Notes under the pieces: generated by a model
The model's input: the letters and a program-made list of their open reading frames with translations, nothing else
Databases searched by the model: none
What the model was told of the DNA's origin: nothing
Shown: one piece after another, positions 1 through 7,216 of the stretch
How positions within the stretch are numbered: position 1 is the stretch's first letter
Layout: each line of letters begins with the position of its first letter
NCBI GenBank assembly: GCA_027065635.1
Contig: JAMONQ010000166.1
Span: 1 to 25,809, forward strand
DNA: 25,809 bases
Source of the DNA: Campylobacterales bacterium
Lineage (GTDB): Bacteria; Campylobacterota; Campylobacteria; Campylobacterales; Hydrogenimonadaceae
Direction of reading: 5' to 3'
Position numbers and translations under genes: made by a program

Positions 1-1412
1 TCGTAATTGATGTGCATGAACATGTCGCATACTGGCTCGATTTCTACGATCTTTATATCGTTACCTGGATATTTATCGTAGAGTATCTGCTCAGGCTCTG
101 GGTTCACAGCGATATCCACAAGGTGATTATCGCAAATTACGAAGAATCAGAGTTTTTCGAGAAACCGTTCTCGCTATGGAAGGTATTCAAGCAGATATGT
201 TCCGACAAGTGGGCATATATCTCCTCTCCGGCCGCCATTATAGATCTTATAGCGATTTTGCCGAGCTATCGGGAGATAAGGGTATTGAGAGTCTTTGTCC
301 TTTTCAGAGCCTTCAAGATGTTGAGATACAGCAGGAGCCTGCTGCAGTTTTTCGACATACTTAGAAGCAAAAAGGTCGAGATCTATACACTTTTGACGCT
401 CCTTTCTTTCTTTACGATGATCGCTTCGATCATGATCTACGTCTTTGAAGGGAGCAGCAACCCCAATATCACGAATCTCTTTGATGCCGTCTACTGGGCA
501 CTGGTTACGATAACTACCGTCGGATACGGAGATATTTCTCCGATAACTACCGAGGGACGTGCGGTAGCGATGCTCGTAATTCTTACAGGTATCGGGGCGA
601 TCTCTTTCCTGACATCCATAATAGTCTCCGCCTTCAGCGAAAAACTGCCGGAGATAAAAGAGACCCGCGTTATGAACCAGATAGCCAAAAAGAGAGATTT
701 GAACCTTATTTGCGGCTATGGTAAAATCGGACAGTTGATAGCAAAAAAGTTCAAAGAGAACAAACGAAATTTTCTCGTTATAGAGAGCGATCCGGCAAAA
801 GTCCAAAGAGCCGAACTCGACGGATGCAACGTCTTGATGGCGGATGCTACCAAGAGTGACACTCTGCTGCGACTGAAGCTCGGGGAGAGTGTCCGCTCCG
901 TCATCGCGGTTACCCATGACGATATAATCAATGTCTTTATCACCATAAATGCCAGGAGCTTGTGCAGCGACGTGGAGATCATAGCAAGGTGCAGCGATAA
1001 AAGTGTCGCCAAGAAGCTGAGGCTTGCCGGAGCCAACCACGTTATAATGCCTGAAGAGATTGCGGGAATGCTGGGATCGGTTTATATTGGTCAGCCTGTG
1101 GCTTTTGAAGCTCTGCAGGCTATTATTACCCAGAAAAGGAATGCCAGGATTGACGAGGTGGAGATCAAGCTCGGATCGTTTCTTGACGGAGCCACGGTAG
1201 GAGACTTCGACTTTACCGCCAACAAGCTGGTACTTCTGGCCCTGCTTAAAAGATTCGATTCGAGTGACGGTAAAAACCATTACGTAATATTCAATCCGCC
1301 CGACGATACTCCGCTAAAAGCTGGTGATATTCTTGTGATAATGGGTTACAGCGTGAGTATCGCTGATTTCAAAGGAAGGCTGGAACAGAGTGTTCGATAC
1401 AAAAAACAGTAA
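1..1412 (+). CDS. Voltage-sensor K+ channel with C-terminal RCK (TrkA-N/TrkA-C) domains, 5' partial
   Basis: Inner-membrane potassium channel of the six-helix Kch/Kv type with a cytoplasmic gating domain. The frame is open to the left edge, and the visible protein starts at about helix S2, so S1 and the true start lie outside; a GTG at 12 is the first start-like codon inside and is probably internal. Seen in order: S2 (FIVEYLLRLW), S3, an S4 with regularly spaced Arg (IRVLRVFVLFRAFKMLRYSR), S5, pore loop with the K+ filter TVGYGD (516-533), S6, then a Rossmann RCK domain with GYGKIG near nt 713-730 and a TrkA-C-like tail ending in GDILVIMGY. The last 23 nt overlap the next gene, a second RCK protein, so the two are probably co-translated. 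S4 suggests voltage sensing and RCK suggests ligand control; which ligand cannot be read from sequence. Confidence 0.9.
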   Translation, partial: VIDVHEHVAYWLDFYDLYIVTWIFIVEYLLRLWVHSDIHKVIIANYEESEFFEKPFSLWKVFKQICSDKWAYISSPAAIIDLIAILPSYREIRVLRVFVLFRAFKMLRYSRSLLQFFDILRSKKVEIYTLLTLLSFFTMIASIMIYVFEGSSNPNITNLFDAVYWALVTITTVGYGDISPITTEGRAVAMLVILTGIGAISFLTSIIVSAFSEKLPEIKETRVMNQIAKKRDLNLICGYGKIGQLIAKKFKENKRNFLVIESDPAKVQRAELDGCNVLMADATKSDTLLRLKLGESVRSVIAVTHDDIINVFITINARSLCSDVEIIARCSDKSVAKKLRLAGANHVIMPEEIAGMLGSVYIGQPVAFEALQAIITQKRNARIDEVEIKLGSFLDGATVGDFDFTANKLVLLALLKRFDSSDGKNHYVIFNPPDDTPLKAGDILVIMGYSVSIADFKGRLEQSVRYKKQ

Positions 1413-2100
1413 TCTCGAAATAATTCTTTTCGGGTACGGCGTAACCGGAACCAAAATATACGAGATGCTCTCTACCAATTTTTCCAGAATCACTGTGGTT
1501 GACAAGGATCCTCTTCATATTGAAAAGGCCAAGGAAGAGGGGATCGTCACATCGTATCTTGTCGATATTACAAATGACAGCGAACTCGAAGAGTTGGGAC
1601 TCGACTCGAAAATTCTATTCTGTGCGATGGATGAGATGTCGCTCAATATTTTTTTGGCGCTCTCTTTGAAAAGTATTTCAAACGATTCGACTCTGCTCTC
1701 CATCTCCACTTCCGCGGAGAATACAAGAAAGCTGAAGTTCATCGGAGTCGACAAAGTAATAGATATATATGAATCGAGTGCCAACCGTATCGTAGATATC
1801 ATCACGAGGCCGGCCGTTACACGCGTAATGGACGAAATCATCTACGTCGACAACGGAATAAGCATCGAAGAGATCGAAATACCTGCCGGATCGTTTCTTG
1901 ACGGCAAGTGTGTACATGAGATAAATTTCAGGGAGTACGGGCTTATTCTCATCGGAATATCCGACAAGGAGCTTGGTGAGGATTTTATCTTCGTTACAAG
2001 AGGGATCAACCATAAATTCGATGCCGGAGATATACTTGTTTTGATGGGAGAGATCCCGTCACTGGAGTCCTTTTACAAAAAACTTACGGAGAAAAGATGA
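1390..2100 (+). CDS. Soluble RCK/KTN domain protein (TrkA-N + TrkA-C), channel partner
   Basis: A 236-residue cytoplasmic protein with one Rossmann NAD-binding RCK domain (FGYGVTG near residues 14-20; acidic VVDKDP at the end of the second strand) and a TrkA-C-like C-terminal domain ending in GDILVLMGE. No membrane helix. The GTG start is chosen because the Rossmann strand begins about ten residues in and the next Met would remove it; AAGGAAGG lies about ten bases upstream, inside the channel gene. It shares the SFLDG motif and overall plan with the RCK part of the upstream channel, so it looks like a diverged duplicate. It overlaps the channel by 23 nt and gpsA by 4 nt (ATGA). Likely role (inference): a regulatory subunit forming mixed RCK rings with the channel; a TrkA-like subunit of an unlinked transporter is the alternative. 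Confidence 0.82.
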   Translation: MFDTKNSNLEIILFGYGVTGTKIYEMLSTNFSRITVVDKDPLHIEKAKEEGIVTSYLVDITNDSELEELGLDSKILFCAMDEMSLNIFLALSLKSISNDSTLLSISTSAENTRKLKFIGVDKVIDIYESSANRIVDIITRPAVTRVMDEIIYVDNGISIEEIEIPAGSFLDGKCVHEINFREYGLILIGISDKELGEDFIFVTRGINHKFDAGDILVLMGEIPSLESFYKKLTEKR

Positions 2101-2996
2101 GACGTGTCGCTGTAATCGGTGCCGGTAAATGGGGGCAGGCTCTGGCCTTCGCCCTCGGAAAAAGGTGTGACGTAGTGATCACATCACGGCGCAGGAGGGA
2201 TATTGCAGGCTTTGTATCGCTGGAAGAGGCGCTAGAGCGTGAGTGGATAGTGATGACGATTCCGGCGCAGGCGGTAAGGGGCTGGCTAAAGGAAAACGGC
2301 AGCTTCGAAAACCATCGTATTCTTGTCGCGGCCAAAGGTATCGAGGCAAAGACGGGCGCTTTCTTGAACGAAATATACGAAGAGTTCGTTCCTCAATCCA
2401 ATCTTACATATCTTAGCGGTCCCTCTTTCGCGAAAGAGGTTATGCAGGGGCTGCCTACCGCACTGGTGCTCAACAGTTACAATAGGATGGCCGCAACCCA
2501 ATGGAGCGAAATGTTTCCGGACTTTATAAAGACTTATGTAAGCTCCGATGTGGTCGGGGCTGAAATTGCCGGTGCATACAAAAATGTCATAGCGATCGCG
2601 GGCGGAATCTGTGCCGGTTTGAAACTCGGCGAAAATGCACATGCGAGCCTCGTCTCGAGAGGTCTTGTGGAGATGGCCCGTTTCGGGCGGGAGTTTGGAG
2701 CCAGTGAAGAGACTTTTCTCTCTTTGAGCGGAGCCGGAGATCTCTTTTTGACGGCAGGGAGCAAGCTCTCGCGAAACTTCAGAGTAGGCCTCGGTCTTGC
2801 GCAAAAAAGAGCCGTAGAGGAGATACTCGAAGAGATCGGAGAGGTGGCGGAAGGGATTGGAACCGCCAGGGCGCTTCACAGGATATCCGAAACAAACGAC
2901 ATTTACCTTCCTATCGCAAATGAAGTATACGCGATTTTGGAAGGGAAAGATCCTATCAAGAGTCTGAAAGATCTATTAAGCAGAAGGAGAGATTAG
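2097..2996 (+). CDS. gpsA: Glycerol-3-phosphate dehydrogenase [NAD(P)+]
   Basis: Reduces dihydroxyacetone phosphate to sn-glycerol 3-phosphate, the backbone for phospholipid synthesis; cytoplasmic. The N-terminal Rossmann fold carries GAGKWG (residues 8-13). The family block LSGPSFAKEV (about 106-115) and the catalytic-Lys block GAYKNVIAIAGG (Lys about 162) are both present, followed by the SGAGDL and RNFRVG substrate region. At 299 residues it is slightly short for the family (about 310-340) but has all blocks. The ATG overlaps the preceding stop (ATGA). The next gene, proA, starts one base after the stop, so this is a mid-operon gene; the neighbours give no clear metabolic link. Confidence 0.96.
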   Translation: MRRVAVIGAGKWGQALAFALGKRCDVVITSRRRRDIAGFVSLEEALEREWIVMTIPAQAVRGWLKENGSFENHRILVAAKGIEAKTGAFLNEIYEEFVPQSNLTYLSGPSFAKEVMQGLPTALVLNSYNRMAATQWSEMFPDFIKTYVSSDVVGAEIAGAYKNVIAIAGGICAGLKLGENAHASLVSRGLVEMARFGREFGASEETFLSLSGAGDLFLTAGSKLSRNFRVGLGLAQKRAVEEILEEIGEVAEGIGTARALHRISETNDIYLPIANEVYAILEGKDPIKSLKDLLSRRRD

Positions 2997-2997
2997 A

Positions 2998-4230
2998 ATG
3001 CAAAAGTATCTAAAAGAGGCTAAAGAGGCGTCAGCAGTACTTGCAACAATGAGAGGCGACAAGAAAAACAGGGTTTTGCACAAGATCGCCGATGCACTCG
3101 AAAAAAACAGTGCTTTGATTATAGAGCACAACAGGTTCGATATGCAAGAGGGTGAGCGCAACGGGCTCTCTTCTGCGCTTATGGACAGACTGTTTCTCGA
3201 TGAGAGCCGTATAGCGTCCATGGCACAGGCCGTCAGAGAGATTGCGGCTCTCAAAGAGCCGGTAGGCCGGGTGCTTGACGGATGGGTAACAGACAACGGT
3301 TTGCGTATAGAAAAGGTCTCCATCCCTATCGGTGTCGTAGGAATAATCTACGAGTCGCGTCCCAACGTTACAAGCGATGCCGCGGCGCTCTGCTTCAAAA
3401 GCGGAAACGTTGCGATTTTAAAGGGCGGAAAAGAGGCGCAACAGAGTAATGAAGCGATTGCCGGCATCATTCAGAAGACGCTCGAAGAAGAAGGATTGCC
3501 AAAGGCTCTGATAAGCCTGCTGCCGGATGCGAGTCGCGAAGGAGTTGCGAAGCTTATCAAAATGGATGAGTATGTCGATCTGATCATCCCCAGAGGCGGT
3601 GAGGCCCTTATCCGTTTTGTCAACGAAAATGCGACGGTTCCGGTCGTCAAGCACGATAAAGGATTGTGCCATACATATATCCATGAAAAGGCCGACTTTG
3701 ACGAGGCCGTAAAGATTGCGGTAAACGCCAAGTGCCAAAGACCTGGTGTCTGTAACGCCATGGAGACTCTTGTAGTGGACAGAGCGATAGCGGCAGATAT
3801 ACTGCCTATGCTAAAAAGGGCGTTCGATGCCGAATCTACCGAGATTCGCGGGGATGATACTACAAGAAAGATAATCGATGTCGAGACTGCTACAGAAGAG
3901 GATTTTTATACGGAGTATCTGGCCAATATACTCTCCATTAGAGTGGTTGACGGCCTGGATGAAGCGATAGCCCATATCCGCAAATACGGCTCCGGCCACT
4001 CCGAAGCGATCGTAACCGACGACCATAAGGCTGCGGAACGCTTTTTGAACGAGATAGATGCCGCATGTGTATACGTAAACGCATCCACGCGCTTTACCGA
4101 CGGCGGGGCGTTCGGATTTGGTGCGGAAGTGGGCATAAGTACCAACAAACTGCATGCCAGAGGTCCTATGGGGATCAACGATCTTACTACCTACAAATAC
4201 AAGATTTACGGCGAGGGACAGATCCGCTGA
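2998..4230 (+). CDS. proA: Gamma-glutamyl phosphate reductase (proline synthesis)
   Basis: NADPH-dependent reduction of gamma-glutamyl phosphate to glutamate 5-semialdehyde, second step of proline synthesis; cytoplasmic, aldehyde dehydrogenase superfamily. Visible blocks: YESRPNVTSDAAALCFKSGN with the following KGGKEA, the IIPRGGEAL block, and the catalytic Cys in QRPGVCNAMETL (Cys about 252), then the C-terminal TRFTDGGAFGFGAEVGIST block. Length 410 is normal. The start is supported by AAGGAG about nine bases upstream, inside the end of gpsA. The partner kinase proB is not in the window. The stop is two bases before the ABC ATPase start, so the two are probably co-translated. Confidence 0.97.
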   Translation: MQKYLKEAKEASAVLATMRGDKKNRVLHKIADALEKNSALIIEHNRFDMQEGERNGLSSALMDRLFLDESRIASMAQAVREIAALKEPVGRVLDGWVTDNGLRIEKVSIPIGVVGIIYESRPNVTSDAAALCFKSGNVAILKGGKEAQQSNEAIAGIIQKTLEEEGLPKALISLLPDASREGVAKLIKMDEYVDLIIPRGGEALIRFVNENATVPVVKHDKGLCHTYIHEKADFDEAVKIAVNAKCQRPGVCNAMETLVVDRAIAADILPMLKRAFDAESTEIRGDDTTRKIIDVETATEEDFYTEYLANILSIRVVDGLDEAIAHIRKYGSGHSEAIVTDDHKAAERFLNEIDAACVYVNASTRFTDGGAFGFGAEVGISTNKLHARGPMGINDLTTYKYKIYGEGQIR

Positions 4231-4232
4231 AT

Positions 4233-4811
4233 ATGCAAAAAGAGCTCATACTCGATATCGAGAATCTGACTTTTGGATATTCGAAGCAAAAACTTCTGTA
4301 TAGAGATTTCTCTTTGAAGCTCCATGTAGGGGAGATAGTTACGATTCTCGGTCCCAGCGGTAGCGGTAAAAGTACGCTTTTCGAGCTTATAGCGGGAAAC
4401 TTGACACCGTTTTCCGGGAAGATCGAGAGGGACTCTTTTTCGCAGGTTTTTCAGGATCCTTACAGCTCTTTTCACCCTACATATACCATATTGAACCAGA
4501 TAGAGGATGTAGCCGATACATCCGGTCTCGAGGAGCTGTGTGCCCAGATGGGTTTCGATCCTGCTCTACTGAAAAAGAGACCTCACGAGCTATCCGGAGG
4601 ACAGCTGCAGCGTGCCTCGATTATAAGAGCACTTTTGATGAAACCGCGACTGCTTTTGGCGGACGAGCCCACCTCCGCACTGGACAGTCTTATACAACTC
4701 GACGTCATGAAGCTTCTTCTTCGCACCCTCGACAGGGTAGGTATATTGATGATTACACACGATCGTGATCTTGCCAGGTGGTGCAGCGACAGAGTGATCG
4801 AACTATCCTGA
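4233..4811 (+). CDS. Small stand-alone ABC transporter ATP-binding protein
   Basis: A 192-residue ABC ATPase: Walker A GPSGSGKST (from about residue 40), Q-loop QVFQDP, signature LSGGQ (about 119), Walker B LLLADEP with the D-loop SALD, and H-loop ITHD. The QDPYSSFHP stretch resembles the DppF/OppF/NikE peptide- or nickel-uptake ATPases, but it is much shorter because the oligopeptide C-terminal extension is absent. The ATG two bases after proA is chosen; the reading frame stays open upstream into proA, but that part reads as proA antiframe sequence. No permease or binding protein lies next to it, so it must work with subunits encoded elsewhere. Substrate unknown. Confidence 0.85.
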   Translation: MQKELILDIENLTFGYSKQKLLYRDFSLKLHVGEIVTILGPSGSGKSTLFELIAGNLTPFSGKIERDSFSQVFQDPYSSFHPTYTILNQIEDVADTSGLEELCAQMGFDPALLKKRPHELSGGQLQRASIIRALLMKPRLLLADEPTSALDSLIQLDVMKLLLRTLDRVGILMITHDRDLARWCSDRVIELS

Positions 4812-4825
4812 TATCGATAAAAGAG

Positions 4826-4831
4826 TATAAT
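4826..4831 (+). promoter_or_regulatory. -10 box for the WD40 gene, probably giving a leaderless mRNA
   Basis: A perfect TATAAT ends seven bases before the ATG at 4839, so transcription would start at or within a base of the start codon. No good -35 box and no Shine-Dalgarno at usable distance are visible. Confidence 0.5.
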
Positions 4832-4838
4832 ATTCGGT

Positions 4839-5786
4839 ATGAAACGACTTTGTCTGCTCCTGCTGATATTTTCATCTACTCTATACTGCCGCGATATATA
4901 CCCGAGCATGGAGTTTCGTGCATCCGGAATTGTAAGTGACTTTACGATATATGACGGGAAGCTCTATGTGGGTACGGACAGAGGAGTCGTGGATGTTTTC
5001 GACATAAAAAGCGCGAAGTTGCTATATCAGATCCCTCTTGATCCTGTAAGAAACGAAAGGTCGAAAATAGTGCCGGCGCGTATTTTGAGTGTGGATTCGA
5101 AAGATGGCGTTTTGTTGATACTCTCCATAGGCGAAAACGGTTTTAGAGATCTATGGATATATAAGAGCTTCGTGTTGAAAAAAGTGGTGGGCGTCAACAG
5201 GAAACTCTTCGCGAAGGAGGCGAGGTTTTCAGATAGAGGCGAAGCGGTTGTGGGAACATTCGGTTCGAGAGTGGCACGTTACAGTATCGAAGAGGGTTAT
5301 GAAGCCTACAACATCAAAGCCTCTCAAAGCAGTATGGGGGATATGGTAGTGGTTGAAGGTGGAAAGAGAGTTCTCTTCAGTGACGAGGCGGGAGAGATCT
5401 TTCTCATCGATGCAAAAAGCGGCAGGGTGCTAAAAAGGATCTACTCGAAGCATCTTGACAAGATTCACCATCTCGCTTATTCGAAAGGTGTTTTGATAAG
5501 CGGAGGCCACGACAGAAGAGTCGGTGTCTACCTTAAAAGCTCCAAACCATACTATATCAGAACCTCTCTTCCTGTATTTTGTGTCGCAATCACCCCGGAT
5601 GCGAAAACCGGTCTCTTTACGAGCGGCGACGATCAGGCAATACAGCTTTTCGACATAAAGAGCAGAAAAATGACCGACAGGCTCGTCGGTCACACTTCGA
5701 TGGTCAATCAGATCAAGTTTATGGACGACAAGAGAGTGTTGAGTTCGGAGCGGGGACCGAAGGTACTTCTTTGGCGCATTCCATGA
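4839..5786 (+). CDS. Secreted WD40-like beta-propeller protein (NapL-like?)
   Basis: A 315-residue protein with a clear N-terminal signal sequence (basic MKR, then a run of Leu/Ile/Phe, cleavage probably near Cys17). That Cys sits in a poor lipobox (TLYC), so lipidation is doubtful. The mature part repeats short units ending in D-[IL]-K-S-like turns (VFDIKSAKL, LIDAKSGRV, LFDIKSRKM), and its C-terminal third has recognisable WD40 blades (GGHDRRVGVY, TSGDDQAIQLFD, VGHTSMVNQIKF), consistent with a periplasmic beta-propeller. Campylobacterotal nap operons carry a WD40-like periplasmic protein, NapL; this could be a relative, but no nap gene is here. It faces a c-type cytochrome gene tail to tail with five bases between. 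Confidence 0.75.
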   Translation: MKRLCLLLLIFSSTLYCRDIYPSMEFRASGIVSDFTIYDGKLYVGTDRGVVDVFDIKSAKLLYQIPLDPVRNERSKIVPARILSVDSKDGVLLILSIGENGFRDLWIYKSFVLKKVVGVNRKLFAKEARFSDRGEAVVGTFGSRVARYSIEEGYEAYNIKASQSSMGDMVVVEGGKRVLFSDEAGEIFLIDAKSGRVLKRIYSKHLDKIHHLAYSKGVLISGGHDRRVGVYLKSSKPYYIRTSLPVFCVAITPDAKTGLFTSGDDQAIQLFDIKSRKMTDRLVGHTSMVNQIKFMDDKRVLSSERGPKVLLWRIP

Positions 5787-5791
5787 AACTA

Positions 5792-6160
5792 TCAGTAGGT
5801 ATTGTATAGATACTCTGCTATCTTTTTCGCCTCATCTTCCGAAATGGTACCTTTCATGGACGGCATTAGACCGAAACGCTCTATCGCCTCCTTGTTGAAT
5901 AGTGATCTCTCCTTCGATGGATTCATAATATATCGACTTACAAAATCGATATACTCCTCTTTGCTTTTTAGACTCTTTTTGAGGTGTCTTGCCACTCCCC
6001 ACATCGGTGGTGCCACCATATGCTTTACCTTTTCTGCCGTCGGATTGGACGCCATATGGCATGAAGTGCAGTGCTTCGTCATCAGATCTTCACCGCTGCT
6101 TCCTGCAAAAGCCCACGATATGGCTGCTGCCGCAAGTATGATGCAACGCTTTAAACTCAT
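5792..6160 (-). CDS. Small periplasmic c-type cytochrome (mono-haem)
   Basis: A 122-residue protein with a signal peptide (MSLKRCIILAAAAISWAFAG; cleavage near residue 19-20), one CTSCH haem-binding motif at 31-35, and a C-terminal helix region with GLMPSMKG, where a Met is the probable sixth haem ligand, followed by EDEAKKIAEYLY, typical of class I cytochrome c. It probably shuttles electrons in the periplasm; donor and acceptor are unknown. The ATG is preceded by AAGGAGAAGAG at ideal spacing, one of the best ribosome sites in the window. Single-gene unit: it converges on the WD40 gene and diverges from the eIF2B-like gene. Confidence 0.93.
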   Translation of the reverse strand: MSLKRCIILAAAAISWAFAGSSGEDLMTKHCTSCHMASNPTAEKVKHMVAPPMWGVARHLKKSLKSKEEYIDFVSRYIMNPSKERSLFNKEAIERFGLMPSMKGTISEDEAKKIAEYLYNTY

Positions 6161-6246
6161 CTCTTCTCCTTGTTTGACAATACTTATAAAGATATTAACC
6201 TTTAATTATTTATGAAGAGTTTAAAAAAGCTCTCTTTTTCACTTTT

Positions 6247-6276
6247 TTGATTCAGAAGGTACAATATGTGTATGCT
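6247..6276 (+). promoter_or_regulatory. Weak candidate promoter for the eIF2B-like gene
   Basis: TTGATT (6247-6252) and TATGCT (6271-6276) with an 18-base spacer lie upstream of the ATG at 6308. TACAAT at 6260-6265 is an alternative -10. The rest of the gap 6161-6307 is AT-rich and shows no hairpin or gene; the opposing cytochrome promoter must also lie here (TATAAG on the minus strand at about 6188-6183). Confidence 0.3.
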
Positions 6277-6307
6277 AAACTGACTGAAGGGAGCTGTGGG
6301 AGTCTAT

Positions 6308-7189
6308 ATGAATATAGCATACAGAGATTTTTGTGAAAAGATCGAAAAAATAAGATCGGACAGGATTCACGGTGCAACTTTTCTGGCACAGGAGGCTCTT
6401 GGGGCATTCAAGGTGCTGGCATCAAGCGGTGCATCATTATCCACGCTTGTCGAAGCCGCCGTATCGGTCGCAAACAGCCGTCCGATGATGGCAGCTCAAT
6501 TCAGAGTGGGGAACGAGCTGCTGCACTTTATGGATAGTGAACGGAGCATCGATTCGTTGATAGCACATTGTGACACTCTTTCGACAAGAATGAAGCGAGC
6601 GCCCAAAGAGGCCGCGAAATATGCGGCCGACTATATATCGGGTAGAGAGAAGCTTCTTACACACTCATACAGCTCGGCTGTCAGGATGAGTATAGAAAGG
6701 GGTGTAGCTTTTGGAAACAGGCCTCATCTGTTTTGTACGGAGTCGAGACCGGCAAACGAAGGAAGAGATTTTGCCGATGTGCTTTGTAGAGCCGGAGTCG
6801 ATACGACTCTCATTGTAGATGCCGCGGCCCCATATTTGTGCGGGAGGGTAGAGCTGGTTTTGCTTGGAGCCGACGGTATAGGTCCGTTCGGGCTGGTACA
6901 CAAGATAGGAACATACGCCATTGCACTTGCCGCCAAAGAGTACGGAGTGGAGGTGGCCGTCGTGGCGGATAGTATGAAGTTTTGGCCTTCTTCCGTAAAA
7001 AAGCCTATCGAGCCCCCAAAATCGTCAAAAGAGTTGGCAGACGGGGAGTGCTTTGATGTTTTGAATCTATATTTCGATGTTACGCCGCTAAAATATATCG
7101 ATACCGTGATTACGGAAGAGGGGATACTCGATTCGGAAAGTGCGGCTGAAGTGTGCCAAAATATAGAGCTTCATCATATGCTGGAGTAG
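6308..7189 (+). CDS. eIF2B-alpha / R15P isomerase family protein
   Basis: A 293-residue protein of the family that holds eukaryotic eIF2B alpha/beta/delta, archaeal ribose-1,5-bisphosphate isomerase and methylthioribose-1-phosphate isomerase (MtnA). A helical N-terminal half is followed by LTHSYSSAV (118-125), CTESRPANEG (143-152), TLIVDAAAPYL (167-177), LLGADGIGPFG (185-195), HKIGTYAIALAAKE (198-211) and FDVTPLKYIDTVITEEG. The isomerases have Cys after the His of the first motif; here it is Ser120, while the Asp of GADG (189) is kept, so isomerase activity is doubtful and the pattern is closer to eIF2B-alpha. ATG at 6308 is preferred (GGGAG five bases upstream); GTG at 6296 would add four residues but its Shine-Dalgarno is too close. 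Single gene, convergent with plsC. Function in a bacterium unknown. Confidence 0.85.
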   Translation: MNIAYRDFCEKIEKIRSDRIHGATFLAQEALGAFKVLASSGASLSTLVEAAVSVANSRPMMAAQFRVGNELLHFMDSERSIDSLIAHCDTLSTRMKRAPKEAAKYAADYISGREKLLTHSYSSAVRMSIERGVAFGNRPHLFCTESRPANEGRDFADVLCRAGVDTTLIVDAAAPYLCGRVELVLLGADGIGPFGLVHKIGTYAIALAAKEYGVEVAVVADSMKFWPSSVKKPIEPPKSSKELADGECFDVLNLYFDVTPLKYIDTVITEEGILDSESAAEVCQNIELHHMLE

Positions 7190-7216
7190 AGGCTGGAGAA
7201 GGGCTTTTTGCGACTT

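Noticed and set aside
174..1280. A 368-codon open frame on the minus strand inside the potassium channel gene
   Set aside because: It is fully antisense to a gene with clear channel and RCK motifs, its translation looks low-complexity with no recognisable motif, and no ribosome site or promoter serves it.
4065..4232. In-frame upstream extension of the ABC ATPase (ATG at 4065)
   Set aside because: The extra 56 residues lie inside proA in another frame, are Arg/Cys-rich and unlike any ABC N-terminus; the ATG at 4233 gives the normal ATPase start.
7190..7216. Possible terminator between the eIF2B-like gene and plsC
   Set aside because: There is a GGGCTTTTTG stretch, but I could not pair a stable stem directly before the T-run on either strand.
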